In this document: positions 17,798 through 29,599 of the stretch, one piece after another
Layout of the letters: the number at the start of each line of letters is the position of its first letter
Numbering within the stretch: position 1 is the stretch's first letter
Source of the DNA: Alphaproteobacteria bacterium
GTDB taxonomy: Bacteria > Pseudomonadota > Alphaproteobacteria > UBA9219
Reading direction: 5' to 3'
DNA length: 64,000 nucleotides
NCBI GenBank assembly: GCA_009779745.1
Contig: WRDR01000007.1
Span: forward strand, 1 to 64,000
Made by a program: the position numbers and the translations under genes
Notes under the pieces: generated by a model
Database searches by the model: none
What the model was told of the DNA's origin: nothing
What the model saw: the letters and a program-made list of their open reading frames with translations, nothing else

Positions 17798-18280
17798 TTA
17801 GCTATTATCATAAGTTATTACTTCAAACCCTTCGTCATCCGACATAGGTTCAAACTTTTGAAGCAATACATCAAAAGCATTTGCACATATAAACATTTCA
17901 TTATTCTCGGACTCGGTTCGGGCGACACATCGTGCCCGTGCAATATCTATATCGCATTTGACATCATGAAATATAACCTTGTCCGCAAATTCCAATGCGC
18001 GTTCCGCCTGTTCTCTGCGGCCGGATTTCGACCATTTGCCAGTGTCCATTATGACATCGGTACCGGTGCGCACTATTTCACGCGCCAAGTCCCAATGCAT
18101 TTCGTTTATGCGAGAATCATAATCATCAAGCTCTCCGCGCTTATGCGGCCCCGGACCGAAAAGCTCCACCACACGCTGGTCATTGTTCAGACGCACAGCT
18201 GGCAATTCTAAAGCCAATCGTTTTGCTATGGTCGTTTTTCCAAACCCTATGAAACCTTGCATCAAATGAACTGTTGCCAT
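17798..18280 (-). CDS. P-loop kinase-like ATPase (AAA_33 type)
   Basis: 160 residues. The Walker A motif GFIGFGKTTIAKRLA is near residue 9. LNNDQRVVELFGPG, VIMDTGKWSKSGRREQAE and CDIDIARARCVART follow, a layout typical of the small AAA_33/zeta-toxin-like or gluconate-kinase-like phosphotransferases. The substrate cannot be told. It stands alone, with about 130 bases to the neighbouring tRNA-Ser on the same strand. Confidence 0.7.
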   Translation of the reverse strand: MATVHLMQGFIGFGKTTIAKRLALELPAVRLNNDQRVVELFGPGPHKRGELDDYDSRINEMHWDLAREIVRTGTDVIMDTGKWSKSGRREQAERALEFADKVIFHDVKCDIDIARARCVARTESENNEMFICANAFDVLLQKFEPMSDDEGFEVITYDNS

Positions 18281-18407
18281 GTTTTTTTCCTCTTAAATAG
18301 TCCGAAAATTGCTAAAAAATTGCAATTTTCAAAAATTTCAGTTTCGGACTCGGTCGGGGTTAAGGCAGCCTTACCCTCGGGAGCATTTTTGATAAAGATG
18401 TATCTTG

Positions 18408-18496
18408 TGGCGGAGAGGAAGGGATTCGAACCCCTGATAGGCATGACCTATAACGGTTTTCGAGACCGCCGCTTTCGACCGCTCAGCCACCTCTCC
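18408..18496 (-). tRNA. tRNA-Ser (anticodon CGA)
   Basis: Read on the minus strand it starts GGAGAGG and ends CCTCTCC-G-CCA, forming a 7-bp acceptor stem with an encoded CCA. The anticodon loop CTCGAAA gives CGA, decoding UCG. A long variable arm (TATAGGTCATGCCTAT) confirms a class II serine tRNA, and GGTTCGAATCC is the T arm. Confidence 0.97.
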
Positions 18497-18503
18497 TTAA
18501 AAA

Positions 18504-18590
18504 GTGTGGAGTTTGGAGTTATTGAAGAGGAATACGTCGATACAACTCCACACTTCACACTCCAAACTCCACACTCCACACTTCACATAA
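18504..18590. repeat. Inverted heptad repeat between two tRNA genes
   Basis: Forward units GTGTGGA GTTTGGA GTT (18504-18520) face reverse units AACTCCA CACTTCA CACTCCA AACTCCA CACTCCA CACTTCA (about 18544-18586) across a spacer of about 24 bases containing GAGGAATACGTCGA. Both arms keep strict 7-base periodicity and can pair into a long hairpin. It fills the whole gap between tRNA-Ser and tRNA-Val. Confidence 0.85.
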
Positions 18591-18591
18591 A

Positions 18592-18666
18592 TGGTGGGCG
18601 GTGAGGGGATCGAACCCCCGACCTCCTCGGTGTAAACGAGAAGCTCTACCGCTGAGCTAACCGCCC
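18592..18666 (-). tRNA. tRNA-Val (anticodon TAC)
   Basis: On the minus strand GGGCGGT pairs with ACCGCCC, followed by A and an encoded CCA. The D arm is TAGCTCAGCGGTAGAGC, the anticodon loop TTTACAC gives TAC, and the T arm is GGGTTCGATCCCC. Length 75 bases including CCA. Confidence 0.97.
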
Positions 18667-18838
18667 TCGTATTTTTTCGGCAACACTTCAACACATTAAA
18701 TTTTATATGTCAACTTGATAATAATTCTTTTGCGAATCGAAAAATCTTTTGCTAAATTAACCATACTTTCGTATGAGAAAGAGCCTTGTATAAAGAGGCA
18801 TAACATATAACAAAACTCAAGATATGGGGCTGAATCCT

Positions 18839-20473
18839 ATGAAATTATCCGACTTTAAGATTACTACAAAAATATATGCGGCTTTATCTGTAATTATTTT
18901 AATCACTGCTTTCACGTCTTATGAGACTATACGGGGTTTGAATGCCATTGATGATTATACCGTGGCAGCTATGGATATGAGCAAGAGGCAGGATGTCATT
19001 GAGAATGCTATGATAGTAGCAAGCACCGCTCATAATTCCCTGCTGTATTATTCCTTATCAGGCGATAGAAGCCATAGAGAGAGTGCTTATAAATATCTCA
19101 ATGAGTTAAAAGAATACATAGATGCTTGGGTTAAGACTTATTCTGATGACAGCGAGATTATTGCGATTGCCGCTGCCTTTGATTCTTATGTAAGGATTTT
19201 TAATAAGTGGGCTGACGGCGGATTCGGTACTTTACCTGAGCTTATTGCAGCCGAGGAAAATCTGAGCGGCCTCATAGATAAGAGATTTGCATACCTCAAA
19301 CATAATATGGATAATAACTTTGCGAGCCAGGTGTCTCTTATAGCAAGCGAACAACATAATAGGCAAATAGAAATGGGGATTGCCATTTTATTGTGCGTAT
19401 TGGTGATTTTTATGATGAGAAAAGATGTGACATCTCCGCTGAAGACTCTAAGCGGTACTGTAAAGTCTCTGTCAGAGGGTGATTTGGCTGTTGATATTCA
19501 GGGGGCTGATAGAAAAGACGAAATCGGTCAAATGTCAAGGGCACTTCTGGTGTTCAAAGAGAACGCTATTAAAGAGAAAAACCATGAAGCGGAGGCCGCT
19601 AAAGACCGGAGAGTGAAAGAGTCAAGAATGACTCATATGGCAAATATAACAAGCTCGTTTGAGACTGTGATTCTTGACGTGGTAAAAGGAGTCGCCTCAT
19701 CATCTTCTGAAATGCAGGCTACTGCCAAGGGAATGGAGCATATTGCCAACGAAACCAGCCAGCAGGCTACTTCCGTGTCCGCAGCGTCCGCTCAGGCAAG
19801 CGCAAATGTTGAGGCTGTGGCTACTGCTACGGAAGAGCTGTCCGCTTCTATTAACGAAATCAGTGCCAGAGTTGCGGAGTCGGCTAATATAGCTCAGAAG
19901 GCTTCGGAAGAAAGCATACAGACGCAGAACACGGTGGAGAAGTTAGCCAAAGCTTCTGCGAAAATAGGCGAAGTCATAGAGCTGATTAATGAAATAGCTT
20001 CCAGAACTAATTTGCTGGCACTTAATGCTACTATTGAAGCTGCGAGAGTCGGCGAAGCAGGCAAGGGCTTTGCAGTGGTTGCCAGTGAAGTTAAGAGTCT
20101 GGCAGAACAGACTGCTAAAGCTACGGAAGAGATAAGCGGTCAGATTTCCGCTATTCAGGGCGAGACGGATAATGCTGTTTCCGCTATGAATTCTATCTCA
20201 GAAGTTATTGAGCAGATTAAAGAAATATCTTCTAATATTGCTGCTGCGGTTGAGGAGCAGGGTGCCGCTACTAAAGAGATAGCCCGCAATATTCAGCAGG
20301 CTTCTTTAGGAACACACGATGTTTCTGTAAACATCTCTAAGACGACACAGACTGCACAGCAGGCTGGCAGTACTGCCGTAGAAGTATCTGCGACTGCGGA
20401 AGAGCTTTCCAGATACGCCGAAGAGCTCCGCAGCCACGTTGACAAGTTCCTGTTTGAAGTCAGGAATGCTTAA
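18839..20473 (+). CDS. Methyl-accepting chemotaxis protein
   Basis: A transmembrane chemoreceptor of 544 residues. The first membrane helix is at about 10-30 ([17 protein letters not shown]), followed by a four-helix-like periplasmic sensor to about 180. The second helix is [18 protein letters not shown] domain ([22 protein letters not shown]) is followed by a long cytoplasmic coiled coil with the signalling hairpin [20 protein letters not shown], which binds CheA/CheW. The C-terminus lacks the NWETF CheR-tethering pentapeptide. ATG 18839 was preferred to ATG 18824 because GGGG precedes it at suitable distance; the two differ by five residues. No other che genes are nearby. Confidence 0.94.
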   Translation: MKLSDFKITTKIYAALSVIILITAFTSYETIRGLNAIDDYTVAAMDMSKRQDVIENAMIVASTAHNSLLYYSLSGDRSHRESAYKYLNELKEYIDAWVKTYSDDSEIIAIAAAFDSYVRIFNKWADGGFGTLPELIAAEENLSGLIDKRFAYLKHNMDNNFASQVSLIASEQHNRQIEMGIAILLCVLVIFMMRKDVTSPLKTLSGTVKSLSEGDLAVDIQGADRKDEIGQMSRALLVFKENAIKEKNHEAEAAKDRRVKESRMTHMANITSSFETVILDVVKGVASSSSEMQATAKGMEHIANETSQQATSVSAASAQASANVEAVATATEELSASINEISARVAESANIAQKASEESIQTQNTVEKLAKASAKIGEVIELINEIASRTNLLALNATIEAARVGEAGKGFAVVASEVKSLAEQTAKATEEISGQISAIQGETDNAVSAMNSISEVIEQIKEISSNIAAAVEEQGAATKEIARNIQQASLGTHDVSVNISKTTQTAQQAGSTAVEVSATAEELSRYAEELRSHVDKFLFEVRNA

Positions 20474-20476
20474 TAA

Positions 20477-20540
20477 TAGTGTGGAGTTTGGAGTGTGAAG
20501 TGTGGAGTTAATACAACTCTTTCTTACATCTCAACTCTTT
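20477..20540. repeat. Inverted heptad repeat
   Basis: Forward units AGTGTGG AGTTTGG AGTGTGA AGTGTGG AGTTAA face a degenerate reverse arm (ACAACTC ... TCTCAACTC). It fills the gap between the convergent chemoreceptor and rpoH genes and could act as a shared transcription end. Confidence 0.75.
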
Positions 20541-20542
20541 TT

Positions 20543-21451
20543 CTAAGCAACCAATCCCGCCTTCTTTGCCTCTATTATAATATTATCCTGTAGCTTTTCA
20601 AATGTACGGGCTTCTATTTGACGGACTCGTTCTCTGCTTACTCCGAGCTTCAAAGACAGCTCTTCCAATGTCAGCGGCGTATCGGTCAGCCGCCTTGCAA
20701 TAATCACTTGTTTTTCCCTGTCATTCAAATTTTCCATAGCCTTCAGCAGCAGCTTCCGTCTTTTCTCCAGCTCCTGATTTTCCGCCAGCACTACATCAGT
20801 CCCTTCTGCACCATCAGCTATAAAATCCTGCGCCTCCGCAGTATCCTCGCTGTCCCGCCCGACCGGAGCGTTCAGCGACTTGTCATACCCAATCAAACGC
20901 CTGTTCATAGACACTACTTCGTTTTCTGCCACAGAAAGCTGTTTGGCAATAAGAGCAACCTGTTCATTGCTTAAATCGCCGTCTTCTATTGCCTGCATCT
21001 CGTTTTTGAGCCGCCTCAGATTAAAGAACAGCTTTTTCTGCGCTGCCGTAGTCCCTATCTTCACTAAAGACCACGAGTGCAAAATATATTCCTGAATAGC
21101 CGCCCTAATCCACCACATCGCATATGTAGACAATCTAAACCCTCTGTCGGGATCGAACTTTTTGACTGCCTGCATCATGCCGAGATTGCCCTCTGCAATC
21201 AAATCCGCCACCGGAAGCCCGTAACCCCTATATCCCATAGCGATTTTGGCTACCAGTCTCAGGTGGCTGGTCACCAGCTTATGCGCAGCCTTAAGGTCTC
21301 CGCTATCCCGCCATGCCCTTGCCAGTTCAGTTTCCTCTTCCGGCGTCAGCATGTTAAAGCAGCGTATCTCTTTCAGGTAATACGCCAGAGAATCCTCTTT
21401 ACGGGGGACCGGCAGATTAGAGATTATTTTATTTGGTACATCTACATTCAT
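20543..21451 (-). CDS. rpoH: RNA polymerase sigma-32 (heat-shock) factor
   Basis: Sigma-70 family factor of the RpoH group, 302 residues. Region 2 includes LRLVAKIAMGYRGYGLPVADLIAEGNLGMMQAV and RLSTYAMWWIRAAIQEYIL. The RpoH box is AAQKKLFFNLRR. Region 4 has the helix-turn-helix LTLEELSLKLGVSRERVRQIE. ATG 21451 was preferred over an in-frame GTG three codons earlier. The gene is followed by a heptad repeat and is divergent from gyrB. Confidence 0.96.
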   Translation of the reverse strand: MNVDVPNKIISNLPVPRKEDSLAYYLKEIRCFNMLTPEEETELARAWRDSGDLKAAHKLVTSHLRLVAKIAMGYRGYGLPVADLIAEGNLGMMQAVKKFDPDRGFRLSTYAMWWIRAAIQEYILHSWSLVKIGTTAAQKKLFFNLRRLKNEMQAIEDGDLSNEQVALIAKQLSVAENEVVSMNRRLIGYDKSLNAPVGRDSEDTAEAQDFIADGAEGTDVVLAENQELEKRRKLLLKAMENLNDREKQVIIARRLTDTPLTLEELSLKLGVSRERVRQIEARTFEKLQDNIIIEAKKAGLVA

Positions 21452-21588
21452 GGAAAACACTATACTACAAAATTCAGCTCAAAAACAGTCTTATTTTTCA
21501 ATGTATTCAAGTTAACCAAATTGCTTTTTTTTCTTGTTTTTCACATAATTATGGAGCATATATTAAGTCTATGAAATTTTACAAATAG

Positions 21589-24063
<2,475 letters not shown>

Positions 24064-24079
24064 TGTGGAGTTGGTGCTA

Positions 24080-24370
24080 TTATTTTGGAGCGGGCTTTGT
24101 AGCCTCCTTATCAGAAGATTCTTTCTCTTTCTTCTTTGACATAAAGTCAGTACTAAAAGGTCTCATTCCTTCCGGCATAGTGAACATAGGATTGGGGCTT
24201 TCCGGACCAAAATTCTTATAGATAAGCCCGAGTACAACGAAAACCAGAAGCCACAATGATATGTTCTGCATCATACGTCCCCGATTGATAGCAATGACGT
24301 TAGGGGCCAGATAGACAAGAAGCAGCATGAAAGCAATAGAGGTAAGAACAATAGAAATATTATCGGGCAT
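24080..24370 (-). CDS. Small two-helix membrane protein
   Basis: 96 residues, not recognised. Two hydrophobic helices (ISIVLTSIAFMLLLVYLAP and ISLWLLVFVVLGLIY) are separated by a short INRGRMMQ segment. A Pro-rich linker and a charged tail (KKKEKESSDKEATKPAPK) follow. It lies 70 bases after hpnE on the same strand, at the end of the hopanoid operon, but a heptad repeat in the gap makes co-transcription uncertain. Confidence 0.6.
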   Translation of the reverse strand: MPDNISIVLTSIAFMLLLVYLAPNVIAINRGRMMQNISLWLLVFVVLGLIYKNFGPESPNPMFTMPEGMRPFSTDFMSKKKEKESSDKEATKPAPK

Positions 24371-24416
24371 GAGAAATCACCTTATATGTTTTAAAACATG
24401 GGAATACGCATTCACA

Positions 24417-24448
24417 GAAACCACCAACTCCACTATCCACACTAACTC
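24417..24448. repeat. Degenerate heptad repeat
   Basis: AACCACC AACTCCA CTATCCA CACTAAC in reverse orientation, 7-base steps. It overlaps the last bases of the hpnE frame, so the final hpnE codons may come from the repeat. Confidence 0.55.
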
Positions 24449-25704
24449 TTCCACCTTCTTACTATTTGGGCTGCTTTTATTCCGGACCGAATAGCTCCTT
24501 CTATAGTAGACGGCAATTCAGTCGCAGTCCATTCTCCTGCCAGCGCTATGTTCTTCCAGCCTGTAAACGAAGACGGTCTTTTATGCTCTTCCTTAGGCGT
24601 TGCCGCTATAGTTGCGCACTTTTCTAAGAAAATCCTATGCGTGGGTATTTTAGTTTCGTTAAGTCCCAGTATCTTGGCTACGTCTTTCCAGATAAGATAC
24701 GCAACCTCCCGCGGAGGAATATGCCTGTACCTCTCGGCGCAGCTTACTGTAACGGACACTACGTCATTTCTTGCAAACAGCCACTCGGCATGTCCGTTTA
24801 CTATGCCTGTAAAGCTATGCTCCAGCTCCACCTCTTTATCCAGCCTGAAATGAGAACTCAAAATAGAACGAAACTCTGTTGGAACAGGCACCTCGGGCAG
24901 TACGTCTCTCATCACCCAAGCAGGCAGTGCCAGCACTACCCAATCCTCAGGGTCAATCTCCACTATAGTGTCGTTGTTGAACAAAAGCTCTCTTACCGTG
25001 TCGCCTTCCCACATCAGACTTTTTAATCTGTGATAGAATCTTATATCCGCGTTATTGCTCTCCAGCACGGATAAGCACGGGTCAATAAATGTTTCCGTGA
25101 GGCCTATTTTTGGAAACAGCGGTACGCATTCCTTTCCTCCTTTTAAAAAGGTCTGAGTAAAAACCTTTTTCAGCAGCTTTGCAGAGGCTTCTTCTGGTTC
25201 TGTGTTCAGTGCGCCTATTATCAAAGGCTTCCAAAATTTATTGTATAGACTGCTGCGAGGATCCTCTAAAAAACCCAAGGTAGAGTCTTTTCCGGCTAAA
25301 CACAAATCTATGACAGACCAATAATCAAGCAGCTTAGTACCCGGGATTCTTTTATTTTTATCAAACAGCCACCAAGGAATTTTTCCGTCACCGACTTCTA
25401 TTTTCCATTTGGCATCGTTGTACACGTCAACAAACGGAAACACAGCTTTTCCGGAATTGTATAACTGATCCGTGGAATTAGTCAGACGCAGGAAATTCTG
25501 AGTCGCCTCATTTCCGGACAGTATCAAATGACTGCCGTTATCAATCCTAGTTCCCAGCTCTTTGTCCAGAAAAGACCTGCAGCGTCCGCCTGCAAAAGGA
25601 GCTGCATCATACAGAACCACGCTCTCTCCCAAGAGAGATAACTGTAATGCGCAAGACAGCCCGGAAAGACCGGCACCTACAATATGAACATAGCGATTTG
25701 GCAC
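24442..25704 (-). CDS. hpnE: Hydroxysqualene dehydroxylase / squalene-associated desaturase HpnE
   Basis: A FAD-dependent amine-oxidase-like enzyme that reduces hydroxysqualene to squalene in the three-step bacterial route HpnD-HpnC-HpnE. The N-terminal dinucleotide motif is HIVGAGLSGLSCALQLSLLGESVVLYDA. GGRCRSF follows near residue 40. The C-terminal FAD motif is NIALAGEWTATELPSTIEGAI. 420 residues. The start follows the hpnD stop by one base, so the two are coupled. Confidence 0.93.
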   Translation of the reverse strand: MPNRYVHIVGAGLSGLSCALQLSLLGESVVLYDAAPFAGGRCRSFLDKELGTRIDNGSHLILSGNEATQNFLRLTNSTDQLYNSGKAVFPFVDVYNDAKWKIEVGDGKIPWWLFDKNKRIPGTKLLDYWSVIDLCLAGKDSTLGFLEDPRSSLYNKFWKPLIIGALNTEPEEASAKLLKKVFTQTFLKGGKECVPLFPKIGLTETFIDPCLSVLESNNADIRFYHRLKSLMWEGDTVRELLFNNDTIVEIDPEDWVVLALPAWVMRDVLPEVPVPTEFRSILSSHFRLDKEVELEHSFTGIVNGHAEWLFARNDVVSVTVSCAERYRHIPPREVAYLIWKDVAKILGLNETKIPTHRIFLEKCATIAATPKEEHKRPSSFTGWKNIALAGEWTATELPSTIEGAIRSGIKAAQIVRRWKS

Positions 25705-25705
25705 T

Positions 25706-26581
25706 TTATTCCGTCCTTGTTAATGTCATAATTAGCAACTTGATTTTTTTCATCTTGGAAAGAGATTCTTTTTTAGTAATATCCTGCCAGTTTTTTTGAC
25801 GAAGCTGGTATAGTATATTTCTGTAAAAGGTCTTCATGAGTCTTATTGATTTCTGAGATGTTTTCGTCATCTCATAGTGATGTTCCGCAATATCGGAAAG
25901 CTCTTTGCATACGTACGGCAGTTTCGGATTAAATATCACTTTTTGTATGTCTATATGCTGTTCTTCCGGTTTTAAGATATTATGCTTCACCAGTAATTCC
26001 CGCGGCAAGTACAGCCTTCCTCTTTGAGCATCTTCGTAAATATCTCTGAGTATATTAGTCAGCTGAAATGCGCGTCCCAAGTGATAAGCTGTTTTCATAG
26101 CAGCTTCATCGGAATCTCCGCAAATTCTTATAAAACTTCTTCCTACTGCGCTTGCAACTTTATCGCAGTACTCATCAAGAGTTTTCATATCAGGTGCAAC
26201 TATAGCCACAGAATCCATTTCCATTCCGTCTATGACGTCCAGTAAATCCTGTTTTTGCAATCCGTGTTCAAGTATAGCCGGATACAAAACAGCGCATATA
26301 TCATCTTGGATTTCATTATTGCCGAATAATTTTTCAATCTTGTTTTGCCACTCGGCAAGCCCTTTCTTAGCTATTTCAGAAGAGGGGCTGTCGTCCGCTA
26401 TATCGTCAACCTCTCTGCAAAAAGCATACAGCGCATACATGGCTATGCGCTTCTCTTTCGGCAATATGCGCAAGCCCAGTTCAAACGAGGTTTTAGCTGA
26501 TTTTACTCTTTTTATTACAGCTTCCGCCGCTGATTTATAGGCAGGGCTGTTTTTGTAATCGCTCATAACCATAGAGGACAT
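25706..26581 (-). CDS. hpnD: Presqualene diphosphate synthase HpnD
   Basis: Condenses two farnesyl diphosphates to presqualene diphosphate. Trans-isoprenyl synthase motifs are present: the first aspartate-rich FCREVDDIADD near residue 53 and the second RAFQLTNILRDIYEDAQRGR near 170. 291 residues. It belongs to the hpnB-hpnC-hpnD-hpnE run, 6 bases after hpnC. Confidence 0.94.
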   Translation of the reverse strand: MSSMVMSDYKNSPAYKSAAEAVIKRVKSAKTSFELGLRILPKEKRIAMYALYAFCREVDDIADDSPSSEIAKKGLAEWQNKIEKLFGNNEIQDDICAVLYPAILEHGLQKQDLLDVIDGMEMDSVAIVAPDMKTLDEYCDKVASAVGRSFIRICGDSDEAAMKTAYHLGRAFQLTNILRDIYEDAQRGRLYLPRELLVKHNILKPEEQHIDIQKVIFNPKLPYVCKELSDIAEHHYEMTKTSQKSIRLMKTFYRNILYQLRQKNWQDITKKESLSKMKKIKLLIMTLTRTE

Positions 26582-26587
26582 TGTGAA

Positions 26588-27448
26588 CTACCGTATAATT
26601 GATTTTAAAATACCACGCACTGCTGAACAGCCTGCCGTGAATTTACTCAATTTAGTAGTCTCTGTCAAAGGGTCTTTCTCGTATAGAGTCCGTATCATTT
26701 TTTCTGCTAAACTGTGAATAACAGCCACTTCCAGTTTTAGCCGCTTGCTTGGAATATGTTCAGTAAACTGTCCTGCCAGATTCATCATCGGCGACATCAT
26801 ATCAAGCATATCATGAAGAGTCTTCTTTAGCGCATCGGAACTTTTTTCTTCTGATAACTCTATTATACTAGCTTTGTTTTTGTTCAGCATGTCTTCAGGA
26901 ATGTATACTCTGTCTAATTCTCTGTAGTCATCTGCACAGTCCTGTATATGATTGATAATCTGTAAGGCATTGCATAGCGCATCATTATACTGCCAGACTT
27001 CTTCGTGTATGTTATGCAGTGCCAGCACATACCTTCCTACAGGAGCCGCAGAAAAATTACAATAGTCAATCAGCTCTTCCCATGAGGCATATCTTCTTTT
27101 CACAGCATCTTGTTTGAATGCTCTCAGCAGATCCGTGCAGTGCTTTGCAGAAATATTTGTCTTTTCTAAACTTGCTCTCATATCCATGGCAACCGGAATA
27201 TCAGACTCGCTGTTTCCCAGAAGAGCCGCTTCCAGTTCATTTAATAATTCTATCTTTATCTGAGGCTCCATAAGCGGGTGATCGCTTATATCGTCTGCGG
27301 TTCTGGCAAATCTGTAGAACGTATGCACATGCGGTCTTAAAGACGCTTTAATCAATAAAGACCCTACGGGAAAATTCTCATTAGAAGAATTCTTGCCGGT
27401 CTCTGACCCCTTGTACAGAAGAAGCTCCTTCAATTTTCCATTATCCAT
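26588..27448 (-). CDS. hpnC: Hydroxysqualene synthase HpnC
   Basis: Converts presqualene diphosphate to hydroxysqualene. Motifs: FYRFARTADDISDHP (first Asp-rich), YCNFSAAPVGRYVLALHN and LQIINHIQDCADDYRELDRVYIP (second Asp-rich). 286 residues from ATG 27448; TTG 27454 is an in-frame alternative. The first eight codons (MDNGKLKE) lie in a heptad repeat (units ATGGAAA, ATTGAAA, ATGGATA), so this end of the protein is repeat-derived and unlikely to be conserved. Confidence 0.93.
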   Translation of the reverse strand: MDNGKLKELLLYKGSETGKNSSNENFPVGSLLIKASLRPHVHTFYRFARTADDISDHPLMEPQIKIELLNELEAALLGNSESDIPVAMDMRASLEKTNISAKHCTDLLRAFKQDAVKRRYASWEELIDYCNFSAAPVGRYVLALHNIHEEVWQYNDALCNALQIINHIQDCADDYRELDRVYIPEDMLNKNKASIIELSEEKSSDALKKTLHDMLDMMSPMMNLAGQFTEHIPSKRLKLEVAVIHSLAEKMIRTLYEKDPLTETTKLSKFTAGCSAVRGILKSIIR

Positions 27449-27462
27449 TTTCAATTTTCCAT
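27428..27462. repeat. Heptad repeat overlapping the hpnC start
   Basis: On the minus strand: ATGGAAA ATTGAAA ATGGATA ATGGAAA ATTGAAG, five units in exact 7-base steps. It spans the hpnB-hpnC junction and supplies the hpnC start codon and first codons. Confidence 0.8.
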
Positions 27463-28611
27463 TTACGCTTGGAATCTATCCTTCCACTGACCGCCTTTTC
27501 CTTTGGTATACAGCCTAGCGGAATCTATAGTTGCCGCCATGTAAATAAAAGCTGCAAACGGCAAAGATAAAACCCAAGGTATAGGCAGATAGTAGAACTG
27601 AACCATAGGAGCGTATAGAATAGACATAGCAAGCATAATCAATATGCCTAAGACCAGCATAAAATTAGAGATTACTCCGAAAGCCAACAGTACAAGAGGA
27701 ACTAAAAACAGCAAAGACATGGCAAGGATTGTTTTTACTAGGTTGAAGGGCGAGTACTCCAGCTGAGTATAGGCTGTTCTTGCTATCATCTTAGACACGG
27801 AGTCTATATTGGCGTAGGGTCTTATGCTGACAATATCGTTAGTCAAAGCGAGCTCTATTTTGAAGCCGTTGTTTTTCACTGCTTTTGCCAGAGCGCAGTC
27901 ATCGATAATCTCGGATTTAATGACCTCGAGTCCGCCGATAGTCTCTAAAATGACTCTGCGTATCAGCATAGTTCCTCCGGCTGCAGCCGCTATTTTAGAA
28001 TAGGAGTTATTTACCTGCCTGAAAGGATACAGTAAAGAGAAGAAGAACACAAAAGCAGGAATAAGCAGTTTCTCAGCAGTGTTTGTGCTGTTGAGTTTGG
28101 CCATTCTGGACAGCAAGTCTATTTTTCTGTCTTCGGCTCCTGCGACCAGGTCAGTAAGGCTGTTTTCCGTGTGATAGATGTCTGCATCTGTGAAAAGAAT
28201 AAGCTCAGAAGAGCTGTTCTGAACTCCGAAGTCCATAGCGGCAACCTTGCCAAGCCACTCGGCTTTAAGCGGAGGAGCTTTAAGAATAGTAATCTTGTTG
28301 GATTTATCCAGATTTTTTTTGATAGATTCAGCGACTCCTGAAGATTGGTCAGTACTGTTGTCGTCTACGAGTATAATGTTCCAGTCGCCGGAGTAATTCT
28401 GTTTCAGAAGCGCAGGCAGGGTCTTATGAAGCATAGCAGCTTCATTGCGCATAGGGACGATAATATCTACGGAAGGGGTGTATGTGGGTACGGAGACTTT
28501 TTCTGGGAAGAGAAGCAGCCAGAAAGAGTTGTGAAAGCGGAACAGATAAATCCAAGCGCACAGAGACAATATGCCGAGAATAGCTAAAGTTAACATGGGA
28601 ATATATTCCAA
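27463..28611 (-). CDS. hpnB: Hopanoid-associated glycosyltransferase HpnB
   Basis: A membrane-anchored family 2 glycosyltransferase found at the head of hopanoid clusters. An N-terminal helix (LTLAILGILSLCAWIYLFRF) precedes the GT2 domain with VDIIVPMRNEAAML, LVDDNSTDQSS and LFTDADIYH (DxD). Several C-terminal helices follow (ILAMSLLFLVPLVLLAFGVI). 382 residues. It is the first gene of the operon and is divergent from pgeF. Its exact sugar transfer is not established. Confidence 0.9.
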   Translation of the reverse strand: MEYIPMLTLAILGILSLCAWIYLFRFHNSFWLLLFPEKVSVPTYTPSVDIIVPMRNEAAMLHKTLPALLKQNYSGDWNIILVDDNSTDQSSGVAESIKKNLDKSNKITILKAPPLKAEWLGKVAAMDFGVQNSSSELILFTDADIYHTENSLTDLVAGAEDRKIDLLSRMAKLNSTNTAEKLLIPAFVFFFSLLYPFRQVNNSYSKIAAAAGGTMLIRRVILETIGGLEVIKSEIIDDCALAKAVKNNGFKIELALTNDIVSIRPYANIDSVSKMIARTAYTQLEYSPFNLVKTILAMSLLFLVPLVLLAFGVISNFMLVLGILIMLAMSILYAPMVQFYYLPIPWVLSLPFAAFIYMAATIDSARLYTKGKGGQWKDRFQA

Positions 28612-28685
28612 TTTATTTGCACAAACACTTATAGATAGTGTACACTAACCGGAATAATATAACAAATGGTAAATTTAGGCCGGAC

Positions 28686-29471
28686 ATGAAAGAAAAGATT
28701 CTGTTTTCAGAGAAGATGAAAGACATAGAAGCCGGTCTTGGCATCAAACACGCTGTTTTTACTAAGAGAATGGGGATAATCTCTCACAGAAGGCTAAGAG
28801 AGGCTGATGAGGGAGCGTGTAAAATAAAGGCTGATATGTCTGAGTTTTTAGGCATTGATAATGAGAATTTTCTGTTCTGTCATCAAAAACACACTGCAAG
28901 AGTAATCGTGATACGAGATAAAAAAGAAAAATGGGACATAAAGGATTCTCCGTTTGCGGACGCAATAGTTACAGATGTAAAAGGCATGGGAGTAGGGGTT
29001 TTCACAGCGGATTGCGTTCCTATTTTAATGGCGGGGCGCAAGCAAAGTTCAGGTTCAGTTATCGCAGCAGTACATTCCGGCTGGAAAAGTGCGATAAGCG
29101 GCATAATAGAAAATGCCGTTTTGGAAATGGAAAAGCTGGGCTGTGTAAGAGACGAAATAGTTGCATTCTTAGGACCATGTATAAAGCAGGAATCTTATGA
29201 GGTTGGCGAAGAATTTTTTGAACAATTTATTGCCGCGGACAAAAATAACGGAAAACTGTTTTCTAAAATAAACCCTAAGAAATGGCTTTTTGATTTAGAG
29301 GGATATGCTTTAACGCAGCTAAACAAGGCAGGCATCAAAAATGTAGATAAATCTCCGCTGGATACATATATTAATACAGAGAATGGGTTTCTGGAAAGCT
29401 ACAGATACAAAATGCACCGCGGCAATGCTGGAAGACTTGACGAGTTATCTTCCGTGATAGCGTTGGTTTAA
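28686..29471 (+). CDS. pgeF: Peptidoglycan editing factor PgeF (laccase-domain protein)
   Basis: YfiH/PF02578 family of 261 residues. Members hydrolyse or edit mis-incorporated cell-wall precursors; older annotations call them polyphenol oxidase. The metal and catalytic residues are visible: the His in FLFCHQKHT, the Cys in VFTADCVPILM and the His in AAVHSGWKSA, plus FLGPCIKQESYEV. ATG 28686 was chosen over an upstream start at 28638 because the extra segment is not family-like. Confidence 0.9.
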   Translation: MKEKILFSEKMKDIEAGLGIKHAVFTKRMGIISHRRLREADEGACKIKADMSEFLGIDNENFLFCHQKHTARVIVIRDKKEKWDIKDSPFADAIVTDVKGMGVGVFTADCVPILMAGRKQSSGSVIAAVHSGWKSAISGIIENAVLEMEKLGCVRDEIVAFLGPCIKQESYEVGEEFFEQFIAADKNNGKLFSKINPKKWLFDLEGYALTQLNKAGIKNVDKSPLDTYINTENGFLESYRYKMHRGNAGRLDELSSVIALV

Positions 29472-29587
29472 TTAGGAATTAGGAAATATTTATATATCCA
29501 GCCTATATATCGCTATAATTGTGAAAGTAAATGAAAATAGTAATAAGTGTTGATTTTTTTGGGTTTTTTACTATAAAAGAGTGTTCT

Positions 29588-29593
29588 TATAAT
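29588..29593 (+). promoter_or_regulatory. -10 element close to the lepA start
   Basis: A perfect TATAAT lies 6 bases before ATG 29600. If used, it would give a leaderless or nearly leaderless lepA mRNA. A second candidate is TTGATT (29550) with a 16-base spacer to TATAAA (29572-29577), which would give a normal leader. No clear ribosome binding site precedes lepA. Confidence 0.4.
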
Positions 29594-29599
29594 ATAAAC

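Noticed and set aside
18497-18694. Minus-strand ORF across the tRNA-Ser/tRNA-Val gap
   Set aside because: It is read from tRNA-Val and inverted heptad repeat sequence and has no protein-like features.
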